Below, one piece after another: positions 26,501 to 33,992 of a stretch of DNA of 64,000 nucleotides (position 1 is its first letter; each line of letters starts with the position of its first letter). The notes below the pieces were generated by a model. It was not told the DNA's origin. It saw nothing but the letters and a program-made list of their open reading frames with translations, and searched no databases. The translations under genes were made by a program, and so were the position numbers. This DNA is from an uncultured Aquimarina sp. (GTDB lineage Bacteria; Bacteroidota; Bacteroidia; Flavobacteriales; Flavobacteriaceae), in assembly GCF_947500065.1 (NCBI RefSeq), contig NZ_CANMQT010000017.1, forward strand, positions 1-64,000, read 5' to 3'.

Positions 26501-27314
26501 TTAGTGAAGCATTGCTGTCATTGCAATCTAGCTTATTTAACACATATCCAAGTCCTACAGAACATCCTGTTTTGGTGCTACTGGCAATCCCATATCCATC
26601 TCCATCGGCATCTCGATACCAAACTGTATTTGGACGGATGGCAGCATTACTATCATTACAATCCAATTTGTTCAGTACATATCCGCTAGGTTGCGCACAA
26701 GATTGTCTAGGTGCTTGTCCTATAACAATAGATCCAAGATATTCACTACCATAGCCATCGCCATCACTATCTCGGTACCAGGTTTTTAATAAATTAAGGG
26801 ATGCATTACTATCATTACAATCTTTATTATTAGTTACATATCCGTTAGGTCTTACACTACGATATGTTTTAACACTATAATCTCCATAACTATCTCCATC
26901 AGCATCTCTATAGAAATTACGAGGAGCAATATTAGTAATCAATGCATTACCATCATTATAATCGCCTCCAGCACTTACATAACCTGAGGGTTGATAACAT
27001 TGTTTTTTGGTTATTGAATTAGTCCCATAACCATCTCCATCGCTATCACGATACCAGGTAATCCCTGGATTTATACTGGCTTTGGTATCATCACAGTCGG
27101 TATGATTGGAAACATATCCAGCCGTAGGAGCATATTTAATATCCAGGCTTAAGGTATTATTATTTCCATAGCCATCTCCATCAGCATCTCTGTAGAATTT
27201 TACTTTATCTCCATCAGATCCAATAAGTCCACCATCTCTAGCACCACCTAACTGAGCAACAGCAGGAAGTGTTATGAAAAGTGTGAGTATAAGGTATATA
27301 TATTTAGTATTCAT
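20589..27314 (-). CDS. Rhs-repeat protein with MopE-like array and toxin-like C-terminus
   Basis: The 2241-residue protein has a signal peptide (1-21). Residues about 40-720 hold fifteen repeats of the MopE-type metal-binding kind (WYRDADGDGYG...GYV...DCNDSNA). A DUF6443-like segment follows (about 745-800, IESITYFDGLGRAKQQIG). Rhs YD-type repeats fill about 1330-1900, and the Rhs core lies at about 1905-2040 (LKDHLGNIRLSF, then GRFWQIDPLAEDYNYQSPYN). After the core the sequence becomes a unique tip (2041-2241). The tip has NVHDGQ at 2148-2153 and SRGSAGCITC at 2161-2170 (His2150, Cys2167), resembling the H...S.GC site of L,D-transpeptidase-like (YkuD/DUF2778) enzymes. It has no T9SS sorting domain. 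A lipoprotein gene follows at 2 bp and an Rhs-like secreted protein precedes it at 15 bp. Confidence 0.88.
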   Translation of the reverse strand: MNTKYIYLILTLFITLPAVAQLGGARDGGLIGSDGDKVKFYRDADGDGYGNNNTLSLDIKYAPTAGYVSNHTDCDDTKASINPGITWYRDSDGDGYGTNSITKKQCYQPSGYVSAGGDYNDGNALITNIAPRNFYRDADGDSYGDYSVKTYRSVRPNGYVTNNKDCNDSNASLNLLKTWYRDSDGDGYGSEYLGSIVIGQAPRQSCAQPSGYVLNKLDCNDSNAAIRPNTVWYRDADGDGYGIASSTKTGCSVGLGYVLNKLDCNDSNASLNPNTVWYRDADNDGWGNKNVTKKQCSRPSGYVSNDDDYNDGTNLITNIAPRNFYRDADNDSFGHPTNKTYRSTRPNGYVTNSSDCNDNSAAINPNTFWYRDADGDGFGNSSVTKKQCTQPSGYVLNDDDLNDSNSLITTITPMHFYRDADNDTFGNPANSKYQSIQPSGYVVNSSDCNDNDSSLNPNTRWYRDADNDGWGNASVLKKQCIQPSGYVRNDDDYDDNNNLITNIAPRTFYADSDLDTYGNPSASIYRSVQPGSYVTNNSDCNDNDAAINPNTKWYRDADADGWGNASIVKTQCVQPSGYVRNDDDNDDSNNLITNITPSNFYRDADQDTFGTNTDKKYQSEQPSGFVTNNRDCDDSNASINPNTVWYVDNDGDGWGNRLVTKTQCTQPAGYVENNTDVDDTTSLITNLTPSTFYKDTDNDGFGEPDNTILASLQPVGYVGNSLDQCPDEMGNYGGCISRPYNNVVFSDENYVFTRAYQAPMQSSSAIKYDKDVIESITYFDGLGRAKQQIGINASATSSNTINNELPMDWAEGSGSTAFFNQNGATAENHRIRDVDPRGERSLVWRCGNDEYNNADGGWNTDYFAVDKNVGYRYSVWVKRTGSQNGATYHGTQNVNNLSGTANNNPYFWASDLPELDTWYMVVGVIHPYQYGGDNTGVSGVYDINGTKVLNGHEFKWRDNTTTSRFRSYLYYSTDVRTRQYFWKPLVQKLDGTETSLKEMFASLNQNPKDIVTHIEYDALGRQAINRLPYVSKGTSGTYNVVDISNDINAYYLKKYNQDFTGVTKPEEVNPFSETIFETSPLGRTLEQAAPGTSWKYDANNVALIGAQYKPMPRSYYGFTNKQWYINYFFDPDKDQPEEGYDNDRSPKAEVLIDHNNILTFTVVGTINSVGLGEPEATTLILGDIDNVRTAQPLKEVDLGNLIDGNGQTTSYHLRIINNTFVLTSDTGQSEIISSLNTTITVDLNEPVLEDYNEKISLNKTIKFDYKTNGTNEVVNFDIAGTATTVSLVKTGFYTVNTLFKNIIRDENWQLGQTYPKDYTTEEFKDKSGRVILKRTYNTGVAHDTYYVYDKLGNLTFVLPPKVTLNDGVSSNELNELCYQYKYDSRNRLVEKKIPGKGWEYIVYNKLDQPVLTQDANLKAQSAWLFTKYDALGRVAYTGTLTDNRERDVLQQEANDFTNDLWVEKGNELMIGGVAMYYTNGGFPSTQNSEVLTINYYDDYNFDIQGLMNPGTVYEQPVDNRTKSLATGSKVKVLGTNDWITTVTYYDSKTRPIYQASKNEYLHTTDIVESKLDFTGRIEQSRTTHTKDANAPIVTIDTFTYDHVGRLIDQTQSVNGQEELVAENLYDELGQLIAKKVGGGLQTVDYKYNVRGWLTDINDVNNIGDDLFSFRINYNTPTQNLGAAPLFNGNISETIWKTANDNTKRAYGYQYDALNRIKRADHSDQNYNASYAYDKNGNLTFLERDIYSNFLGEKDRIEYSYQYQGNQLTELRTYQEEFDDHTTRNYQYDTNGNMKIDIRNYTGNTRGGGVRNIDYNHLNLPTAVAVNNYYTADPYEYNDTADGNITYIYDATGAKLKKIVTEGSSLIETEYAGNYIYKNGILEFMNHPEGYIEPSSSSLSGAESYDYVYQLKDHLGNIRLSFSDKDKDGKIDVLRNNADVDGDGDNVHEILEEKNYYPFGLQHKGYNNMIVGTENNHKEYQGQEYTEDLDLNIHEWTFRFSDPSIGRFWQIDPLAEDYNYQSPYNFSENRVIDAVELEGLEKVLVIDIDERPQDNGTSGTTYTGEIYVLNEETGNINGPYEASSYPNSKSNSDNSTSYNTLNEGEHIYNNASGHSEGTEKGLNIVNENGDRVAEGTDPNANDVEMTVVNVHDGQSDNGNYNSRGSAGCITCNPDVADDLWSNFNWTTSTTGDSSGTIKVVRGNATERTNAVKWLKGEGSIIKTKNFHAQKAKQRKLELKGHF
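25155..27197 (-). repeat. MopE-like 15-unit tandem array within the Rhs gene
   Basis: Each unit (about 44-50 aa) has the core [FW]YRDADGDGYG then GYV then D.[ND]D. Two versions alternate. One carries KKQC.QPSGYV and ends LITNIAPR. The other carries YRS..PNGYV...DCND and ends INPN. The pairs make a 90-95 aa super-repeat, so the array grew by duplicating pairs. The Asp-rich loops suggest calcium binding. Confidence 0.85.
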
Positions 27315-27329
27315 CTGTTCTTCTGTTGT

Positions 27330-30300
27330 TTAATTACTTCTATACTTATATTGATTCTCAGATATCAAATTACCATCTTCATCTTTTACAAATTGTAATC
27401 GATATTGGCTATCATATTCATAATACATAGTATAACCTCTTGGATCGGTAACACTTGTTACCCCCACTTGTGGTTTAAACGTATAAGTTGTTATTTGAGC
27501 ATTTGGTAACCCTTGACGGATATTGTCGAGCTCCAGTCTCAAAGCATCACCATCCAGATTTTGTAACTGCTCCATAGAAACTGACAATTGAGCAACAGCT
27601 TGTTCATAAGATGCATTGATAATCTGAGCAATTGGATACGTATGGTCATAGCCCCAAATAGCGGCTGTCAATATTCCTCCTTCGTCTGATAGAGGATTTG
27701 AACTAGTGTCATTTGCGCTAGTTCCGTCTGTAATAATCTTAAAATATTGCAACAAGTTCCCGTAATCATCATACTGATCATATTTGGTGATTCCGCGTAA
27801 AGGTTCTCCTCCTGTAGCCGCCCATAACTTCATTGGGCGAATTATTTTTCCATTTGTTCGTTCGTTTATAACACCATAATCTGTTCTAGATTGTCCAATT
27901 ATCTCACCATCTTGTTTGGTGATACTTCCCAATACTGTAGTGTAAATATTTGCCTCTAACAATCCTCCATCTTGCATTTGCCCATCATATGGATAGAAGT
28001 TTTCTATTTCTATTGTTCTTCCTTTACTATCAGTAGTCTCACTTTTTTCTACCTGATAATAAGCATCGTAAGAAAGGGTCTGAGTCGTAGTTACTTCTTC
28101 AGGGAAGTATTGTTTTGAGATTGTTTGAGTTTGTTGGTGCTTTTTATTCAATTCAGAATATGGTATTAACCTGTAATAATCTGAAGCCGTATACTCTGGA
28201 TTCATATAAAAACAATCTCCCTCTTGCTTAAATTTATATGCAATTTTAATGCTTTTAGGATAATTCGACCCTTTATTTCCAATCAATTGTTGATATATAT
28301 AATCACTCTGAGATAAAGGTATTAAGCTATCATTTTTTTCATTGTATTTGAGAACCAACTGTTGTGACATTCTACCCATATCTAAATCAACTACACTTGG
28401 TATAGAGGGATAACTATCTTGTCCAATATCATCTGTTATAAATCGAGTAACTTTATATCCATTGGGGTAAATGTAGGTAGAAGGACTTGTTCCTCCATAC
28501 ATATCTTCTTCAGAACCAATATAGGTAAGTATAGAATCTGAAGTATCATTAATGGTGGTATCAATACAATCCTCTGTATTACAACTTGATCGACTAAAAC
28601 TTTGTTTCACTTGCTTAAAATCTATTTCTCTAACTTGTGTATATAAAATAGGTATACCAGTATTGAGGTTTAGATTATTAAAAGATTTTGTTGTGTAGTT
28701 GGATCTATAATAATTATAAAGATGGCATTGACTAGTTCCTTGCACATTAGGTCCTGTATCACATCCATATTGCACATTATAATTATGAAACAATATTGCC
28801 TTTTGTAATTCATTTCCGGATGAAAAACCTGATTCATCTTTGTACTCATATAGCTTTGAACTCCCTAGTTTATTTTCTGAAGTATAATGAGATACTCTAC
28901 TTATACGAATACCTCCCACCATCTTATTAGTAAATTCTGGAGTTACAACTCCATCCCCAGTGACTATCGGTTGATAAAAACGAACTCTAATCCAACCAGA
29001 CATTGGTTTATGACTTCGATCTGTCCAAATTTTGAATTCGTAAGTACCAGCTGGAATTTTTATCTGTCCATTTGTACTTTGGCTTTTTCTAACTAACTCA
29101 TTATAATTTCCATCAGTATCTCCATCATCCACCACATCATACAATCGTGGGCAAAATTCTGGAATATTATCATCGCCAATTGCTCTTAGATGTCTTGCAT
29201 AATGCTGATATGAGGTCGATGAATTTGTATCTCCAATACAAGGATCCTTTTTGGTTATGGATATTCCAGAAAAAGAAGTTGGTAATGCGTTTAAAATATG
29301 TTTAATATCCGCTACTGTTGTTTCAGTAAATGTATAGGTGAACTTTTTTTCTTTTTTACCCGAATCCTTGGCAGGATCAGTTTCTAATTCTAAAAAAATT
29401 TGCCAATTGGGACTGAAACTTTGACCAGAATTTAAAACTTCTTGATAAGGTGTCTTAGCTGTATTTTGTTCATAGCTAATGTCAGAATACCCTTTGGTAG
29501 GGTACGTAATTCTTTTTAAAGCTCCTGCCATTGTATGGCTAAGGCTAGAATTTTTATTTGCAGTAAAAGAAGTACCAGCAATATTTACCCCATATTGATT
29601 GTTTATACCATTATAGAATCCCCAAAGATCTTGTTTAAAAACATTCGCATCTTCCGAGTTTGTAAACGCAGGGACTAGGTTTTTGTAGTGATAATCAAAA
29701 CTATAAAAATGTTCCTCATTTCTGGTGATACTTGTCAATACATCTCTAGGACCTTCATAAGAAAGATCATAATCCCATAAAATTGTATTGTCATAATTAT
29801 TACGAACTAAAATGTTAGAATAGGTAACACAATATCCTTCAGAATTAGGGCCTGTTTGAAATGGAACTCCAAAATCGATCCTTGCAGTTGATGAACTAAT
29901 CTGAGTCAGAATTTTACGAACGATCTTAGTTTTTGCAAAACCATCACTATAAAAAGGATCTGTAAAACTATTGGTACCACATTGTATGTCTGCACTATGG
30001 GTTCCCCCAGAAGCAAAATGATCATAGCTATAATAATCTCTTGATTGGTAATTAAAAGTAAGCTCTTCTTTATTAGGAAAAACAACTTTAGTTAAATTCC
30101 AACTAGAAATATATTTCATAAAAGAATCATTATAAACTTGCCAATTGCTACCAATATTAGTAGGCTCATTATACTCTTTTCCTTCAAAAAAGTATTGAAT
30201 TCCATTGTGATCCAGGACTTCAAAACCATTCAATTCATAAGGGGTTGCCCAATCCAAAATTACTTTATGATTATGCTCTGACAGGTATACTGGAGCTTTA

Positions 30301-30833
30301 TCCAATCCTATTTTAAAAGAAAAACTGATCCCATTGACACTTACATAGTATTTATCTGCTTCTCCATCTAATTCTCCATTCATCAACAGATCTGCCGTAC
30401 CTTTGCTAATGGTTCTTGAACTAAAATATGGATCTAGCAGTTGTTGGCGTATTTGACTCTCTCCATAATACCCTTTAGGATGTTCATCTGGAATTCCTCG
30501 TACTTCTCTGGTAACAACTCCACCTGCTTGTAAATTCCATCCTAATCCAGTAACAGAGGGCTTATCCTCATACACTAATCCTTTAAAATTATAAGATAAA
30601 CTTATAGGCCAAGAATAACCTTTCTCATTAATGGTATATATGGGTACAGGGAAATTCATTTGCCCTGTACTTAGATTTACAGGTACATTACCATAGGTAC
30701 CCAATCGACCTGCTTCTGGAGAAACAGGAAATGAAAACAGATTGACATCCTTTTCTTCCTCAGAATTTGCATCCTGAGCTTTTACAAGATATCCAGATAA
30801 CAAGATCATTAATACTAAAAAAATTCTCTTCAT
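27330..30833 (-). CDS. Secreted SpvB/Rhs-like protein
   Basis: The 1167-residue protein has a signal peptide (1-19, ending VKAQ). Its N-terminal region (about 30-110) reads SFPVSPEAGRLGTYGNVPVN, then LSTGQMNFPVPIY, then WPISLSYNF and GLGWNLQAGG. This is the style of SpvB/TcB-type N-terminal domains that open Rhs and Tc toxin shells. The long middle is beta-rich with few recognisable motifs. The end (about 1125-1160) returns to Rhs/YD repeats (VTDPRGYTMYYEYDSQYRL). It sits 15 bp upstream of the 2241-aa Rhs gene and is likely its operon partner. I infer that the two chains assemble together, as the shell and cocoon of Tc toxins do. No sorting domain or toxin tip is visible. Confidence 0.75.
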   Translation of the reverse strand: MKRIFLVLMILLSGYLVKAQDANSEEEKDVNLFSFPVSPEAGRLGTYGNVPVNLSTGQMNFPVPIYTINEKGYSWPISLSYNFKGLVYEDKPSVTGLGWNLQAGGVVTREVRGIPDEHPKGYYGESQIRQQLLDPYFSSRTISKGTADLLMNGELDGEADKYYVSVNGISFSFKIGLDKAPVYLSEHNHKVILDWATPYELNGFEVLDHNGIQYFFEGKEYNEPTNIGSNWQVYNDSFMKYISSWNLTKVVFPNKEELTFNYQSRDYYSYDHFASGGTHSADIQCGTNSFTDPFYSDGFAKTKIVRKILTQISSSTARIDFGVPFQTGPNSEGYCVTYSNILVRNNYDNTILWDYDLSYEGPRDVLTSITRNEEHFYSFDYHYKNLVPAFTNSEDANVFKQDLWGFYNGINNQYGVNIAGTSFTANKNSSLSHTMAGALKRITYPTKGYSDISYEQNTAKTPYQEVLNSGQSFSPNWQIFLELETDPAKDSGKKEKKFTYTFTETTVADIKHILNALPTSFSGISITKKDPCIGDTNSSTSYQHYARHLRAIGDDNIPEFCPRLYDVVDDGDTDGNYNELVRKSQSTNGQIKIPAGTYEFKIWTDRSHKPMSGWIRVRFYQPIVTGDGVVTPEFTNKMVGGIRISRVSHYTSENKLGSSKLYEYKDESGFSSGNELQKAILFHNYNVQYGCDTGPNVQGTSQCHLYNYYRSNYTTKSFNNLNLNTGIPILYTQVREIDFKQVKQSFSRSSCNTEDCIDTTINDTSDSILTYIGSEEDMYGGTSPSTYIYPNGYKVTRFITDDIGQDSYPSIPSVVDLDMGRMSQQLVLKYNEKNDSLIPLSQSDYIYQQLIGNKGSNYPKSIKIAYKFKQEGDCFYMNPEYTASDYYRLIPYSELNKKHQQTQTISKQYFPEEVTTTQTLSYDAYYQVEKSETTDSKGRTIEIENFYPYDGQMQDGGLLEANIYTTVLGSITKQDGEIIGQSRTDYGVINERTNGKIIRPMKLWAATGGEPLRGITKYDQYDDYGNLLQYFKIITDGTSANDTSSNPLSDEGGILTAAIWGYDHTYPIAQIINASYEQAVAQLSVSMEQLQNLDGDALRLELDNIRQGLPNAQITTYTFKPQVGVTSVTDPRGYTMYYEYDSQYRLQFVKDEDGNLISENQYKYRSN

Positions 30834-31135
30834 ACTACTACTATTTAATAATTTATATTCTATTCAATTTTTCCTTTTGCAAAATCAATAGCCCAAGACA
30901 AAACGAATATCATTGAGCACTAAAATTGCTTTCCTATATGATTATGTCATGAGGAATAGAATCGTTACCAGTATTTTTTACTTTTTTTTGAATTTTATTT
31001 TAAAATGAAGAGTTCTTGTATCATGTATATACAAAAAGCGATGGTGTTTTGATTTATGAATTCTCTTGTTTTGGTATTCGATTTGAATCAGTTTCAACAT
31101 AATTTCTGTTCAGCATCACTATCCTTCAAAATCAA

Positions 31136-31166
31136 TTGAAAGATTATATCATACTTCGTATCTTTG
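31136..31166 (+). promoter_or_regulatory. lysS promoter
   Basis: TTG (31136-31138) lies 20 nt before TATCTTTG (31159-31166), a textbook Bacteroidota promoter that leaves a leader of about 15 nt. Between 30834 and 31135 (the divergent gap with the Rhs operon) I see no gene and no clear promoter for the operon. Confidence 0.75.
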
Positions 31167-31187
31167 CACGCTTAAAACGGCAGCATT

Positions 31188-32879
31188 ATGCAATTATCAG
31201 AACAAGAACTTGTAAGAAGAGAAAAACTACAATCTCTACGCGACTTAGGTATTAATCCATATCCAGCAGCATTATTTCCTGTGGATCACTCTTCTGAAAA
31301 TATTAAACAGCAATATGAAGAAGGAAAAAAGGTAATCATTGCAGGTAGATTGATGTCCAGACGTATACAAGGGAAAGCTTCTTTTGCAGAATTGCAAGAT
31401 TCTAATGGTCGTATACAGGTATATTTTAACCGTGATGAAATCTGTACGGGTGAAGACAAAACCAAATACAATGAGGTCTATAAAAAATTACTTGATATTG
31501 GTGATTTTATAGGTGTAGAAGGAGAACTTTTTACAACTCAGGTTGGTGAAAAAACGGTTATGGTAAAAGACTTTACGTTATTAAGTAAAACGCTAAAACC
31601 GCTACCTCAACCAAGAACTGATGCAGATGGGAATATTCACGATGCATTTACAGATCCAGAATTACGATACCGTCAGCGTTATGTAGACTTAGTTGTAAAT
31701 CCAGGTGTAAAAGATGTATTCATTAAAAGGACAAAACTTTTTAATGCCATGCGTGAGTTTTTTAATACCAAAGGGTATTTTGAAGTAGAGACTCCGATCC
31801 TACAGCCAATACCCGGTGGTGCTTCGGCTCGTCCTTTCATAACGCATCATAATTCTCTTGATATTCCTTTGTATATGCGTATCGCTAATGAACTTTATCT
31901 AAAGCGATTAATCGTAGGTGGATTCGAAGGCGTATATGAGTTTTCTAAGAACTTCCGTAATGAAGGAATGGACAGAACCCACAATCCAGAATTTACTGCC
32001 ATGGAAATTTATGTAGCTTATAAAGACTACAACTGGATGATGGAATTTACCGAAAACTTAGTAGAACATTGCGCTATTGCAGTAAATGGAACTACTGATG
32101 CTACTTTTGGAGAACATAAAATAAACTTCAAGACTCCATATGCTCGTGTAACGATGACCGATTCTATCAAACACTTTACTGGATTTGATATCACAGGAAA
32201 GTCTGAAGAAGAGATTCGTGAGGCAGCACAAGGAATGGGTGTAGAAGTGGATAAAACCATGGGTAAAGGAAAATTGATTGATGAGATTTTTGGCGAGAAA
32301 TGTGAAGGAAACTATATCCAACCAACATTTATCACGGATTATCCGAAAGAGATGAGTCCTCTATGTAAAGAGCACAGAGATAATCCTGAACTTACTGAGC
32401 GTTTTGAACTAATGGTTTGTGGTAAAGAAATTGCCAATGCATACTCTGAGCTTAATGATCCTATTGATCAACGAGAACGTTTTGAAGCACAATTAAAACT
32501 AAGTGAAAAAGGAGATGATGAAGCAATGTTTATTGATGACGATTTCATTAGAGCACTAGAATATGGTATGCCTCCAACATCCGGAATGGGAATTGGTATG
32601 GACAGGTTGATTATGTATCTAACCAATAATCAATCAATCCAAGAAGTATTATTCTTCCCGCAGATGCGCCCTGAGAAAAAGGCAGTAGCACTTAATGATA
32701 ATGAAAAAGCAATTTTTGATATCATCAAAAAAGAACAAAGCATGGCTTTAGGTGATCTTAAAACTGCTTCTGGTTTAAGTAATAAAGCTTGGGACAAAGG
32801 AATGAAAGGTCTTTCTAAACTTGGTCTAACCAAAGTTACTAAGACAGATGACAATCTGGTTGTAGAGGTAGCTGAGTAA
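31188..32879 (+). CDS. lysS: Lysyl-tRNA synthetase, class II
   Basis: LysS charges tRNA-Lys with lysine in the cytoplasm. The 563-residue protein has an N-terminal OB-fold anticodon-binding domain (about 50-145), the class II catalytic core with motif 2 FRNEGMDRTHNPEFT (about 254-268) and motif 3 GMGIGMDRLIMYLT (about 468-481), and the lysine-specific PILQPIPGGASARPF. The last about 65 residues form a small HTH-like extension (SMALGDLKTASGLSNKAWDK) that is common in Bacteroidota LysS but absent from the E. coli enzyme. It has its own promoter and terminator. Confidence 0.98.
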   Translation: MQLSEQELVRREKLQSLRDLGINPYPAALFPVDHSSENIKQQYEEGKKVIIAGRLMSRRIQGKASFAELQDSNGRIQVYFNRDEICTGEDKTKYNEVYKKLLDIGDFIGVEGELFTTQVGEKTVMVKDFTLLSKTLKPLPQPRTDADGNIHDAFTDPELRYRQRYVDLVVNPGVKDVFIKRTKLFNAMREFFNTKGYFEVETPILQPIPGGASARPFITHHNSLDIPLYMRIANELYLKRLIVGGFEGVYEFSKNFRNEGMDRTHNPEFTAMEIYVAYKDYNWMMEFTENLVEHCAIAVNGTTDATFGEHKINFKTPYARVTMTDSIKHFTGFDITGKSEEEIREAAQGMGVEVDKTMGKGKLIDEIFGEKCEGNYIQPTFITDYPKEMSPLCKEHRDNPELTERFELMVCGKEIANAYSELNDPIDQRERFEAQLKLSEKGDDEAMFIDDDFIRALEYGMPPTSGMGIGMDRLIMYLTNNQSIQEVLFFPQMRPEKKAVALNDNEKAIFDIIKKEQSMALGDLKTASGLSNKAWDKGMKGLSKLGLTKVTKTDDNLVVEVAE

Positions 32880-32908
32880 GTATACTACTGAACATATAAT
32901 TTATGATA

Positions 32909-32937
32909 AAAAACGCAACCTCATCGGTTGCGTTTTT
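32909..32937. terminator. Bidirectional terminator between lysS and the PorP/SprF-like gene
   Basis: Stem AAAAACGCAACC (32909-32920) pairs with GGTTGCGTTTTT (32926-32937) around TCATC. It ends with a T-run on the right and an A-run on the left, matching convergent genes. Confidence 0.9.
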
Positions 32938-32961
32938 CATTCTAATACTTATAAATAAAAA

Positions 32962-33957
32962 CTATTCTACCCAAGGGCAATAGCACGCATATTTTTTAGC
33001 TCTACATGAAAAATCAATCCCTAAGGTAATTTGATGAAAACCACCATTATTAAATGTTACCGGATTGGACTGATACGAATACGTATAAGCAAACATATAT
33101 TTTCCAAAATTGACTCCGACAAAAGGAGTTACATAATTTAATGTCTGACTTTTTATTTCTGTTTCTTCTACAAAATCGATGGAGTCAAAACCCCTTCTAT
33201 ATGATAATCCACCCCATAGTTTGCCAAAATTCATATCACTATATACCTTTAGATTAAAATCAATAGTAGATTGACCTATTCCATCTCTATGAGAATACAA
33301 GATAGAGGGTTCATAAGAAAATGTTTTTCCCGGACGATCAAAAACATATCCTACAGAAATCAGATAGTTCCTTAAATTATTAGCCACTTGTAGGTCGTTG
33401 TTAACTCCAGAATTTTTCAAAAGGTTTTTTACCGTAACATGAGTATAAAAATTATACAGATTATATGAAAAACCTACATCCATATTAAATTCACTTTGAC
33501 TTAGTGATCCAGGTCCAACTAAAGGGTCATTGGGATCAAATCTAGTTTGATCTAATCTATACTGAATTACACCTGCGCTTAATCCAAAGGATAATTGATT
33601 TAGATCTACTTCACTTCTAGAAAATATGAGATGATGCGCATACGTCACATATCCACCTGTCTGAGAAGAAAATCCATTTTTATCGTTATATACTATCGCG
33701 CCAATCCCTGATTGAGAATTACCGATTCTACCATTATATGCTGCAGTATACAACCCCGGACTATCTTCTTCGCCTATCCAATTCCTACGACCCGTTAATC
33801 TAATCTGTGAACAATTAGCGGCTCCTGCCATGGATGGATGTAATAGATAATAATTATCAGTGAGATAATCTGAATATATTGACAACCCTTCTTGAGCAGT
33901 TCCAAATCTTAAAAACAACATCGTTATTGTTGCTAGACATATTTGTGTAAATTTCAT
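32962..33957 (-). CDS. PorP/SprF family T9SS outer-membrane protein
   Basis: I start at 33957, where MKFTQICLATITMLFLRFGTA forms the signal peptide. A longer reading to 34104 would overlap the end of the upstream gene and add 49 unlikely residues. The 331-aa product opens its mature part with IYSDYLTDNYYLLHPSMAGA, the PorP/SprF signature (compare QYTQYMYNTISVNPAYAGSR in the paralogue at 59010), and continues as a barrel-like chain. In Flavobacterium johnsoniae, SprF is needed to secrete and attach the type B cargo SprB. Here the gene lies 35 bp after a type B cargo gene, so it is likely that cargo's dedicated partner. The end is cysteine-rich (SCRAKKYACYCPWVE), which is unusual for the family. 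Confidence 0.92.
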   Translation of the reverse strand: MKFTQICLATITMLFLRFGTAQEGLSIYSDYLTDNYYLLHPSMAGAANCSQIRLTGRRNWIGEEDSPGLYTAAYNGRIGNSQSGIGAIVYNDKNGFSSQTGGYVTYAHHLIFSRSEVDLNQLSFGLSAGVIQYRLDQTRFDPNDPLVGPGSLSQSEFNMDVGFSYNLYNFYTHVTVKNLLKNSGVNNDLQVANNLRNYLISVGYVFDRPGKTFSYEPSILYSHRDGIGQSTIDFNLKVYSDMNFGKLWGGLSYRRGFDSIDFVEETEIKSQTLNYVTPFVGVNFGKYMFAYTYSYQSNPVTFNNGGFHQITLGIDFSCRAKKYACYCPWVE

Positions 33958-33992
33958 GTTGCTTGTTTTGAAATAGAAAAAAATTGTTTCCA

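Noticed and set aside
25258..26754. Rightward readings opposite the MopE-like array
   Set aside because: Same explanation: their periodic nature follows the repeats of the leftward Rhs gene.
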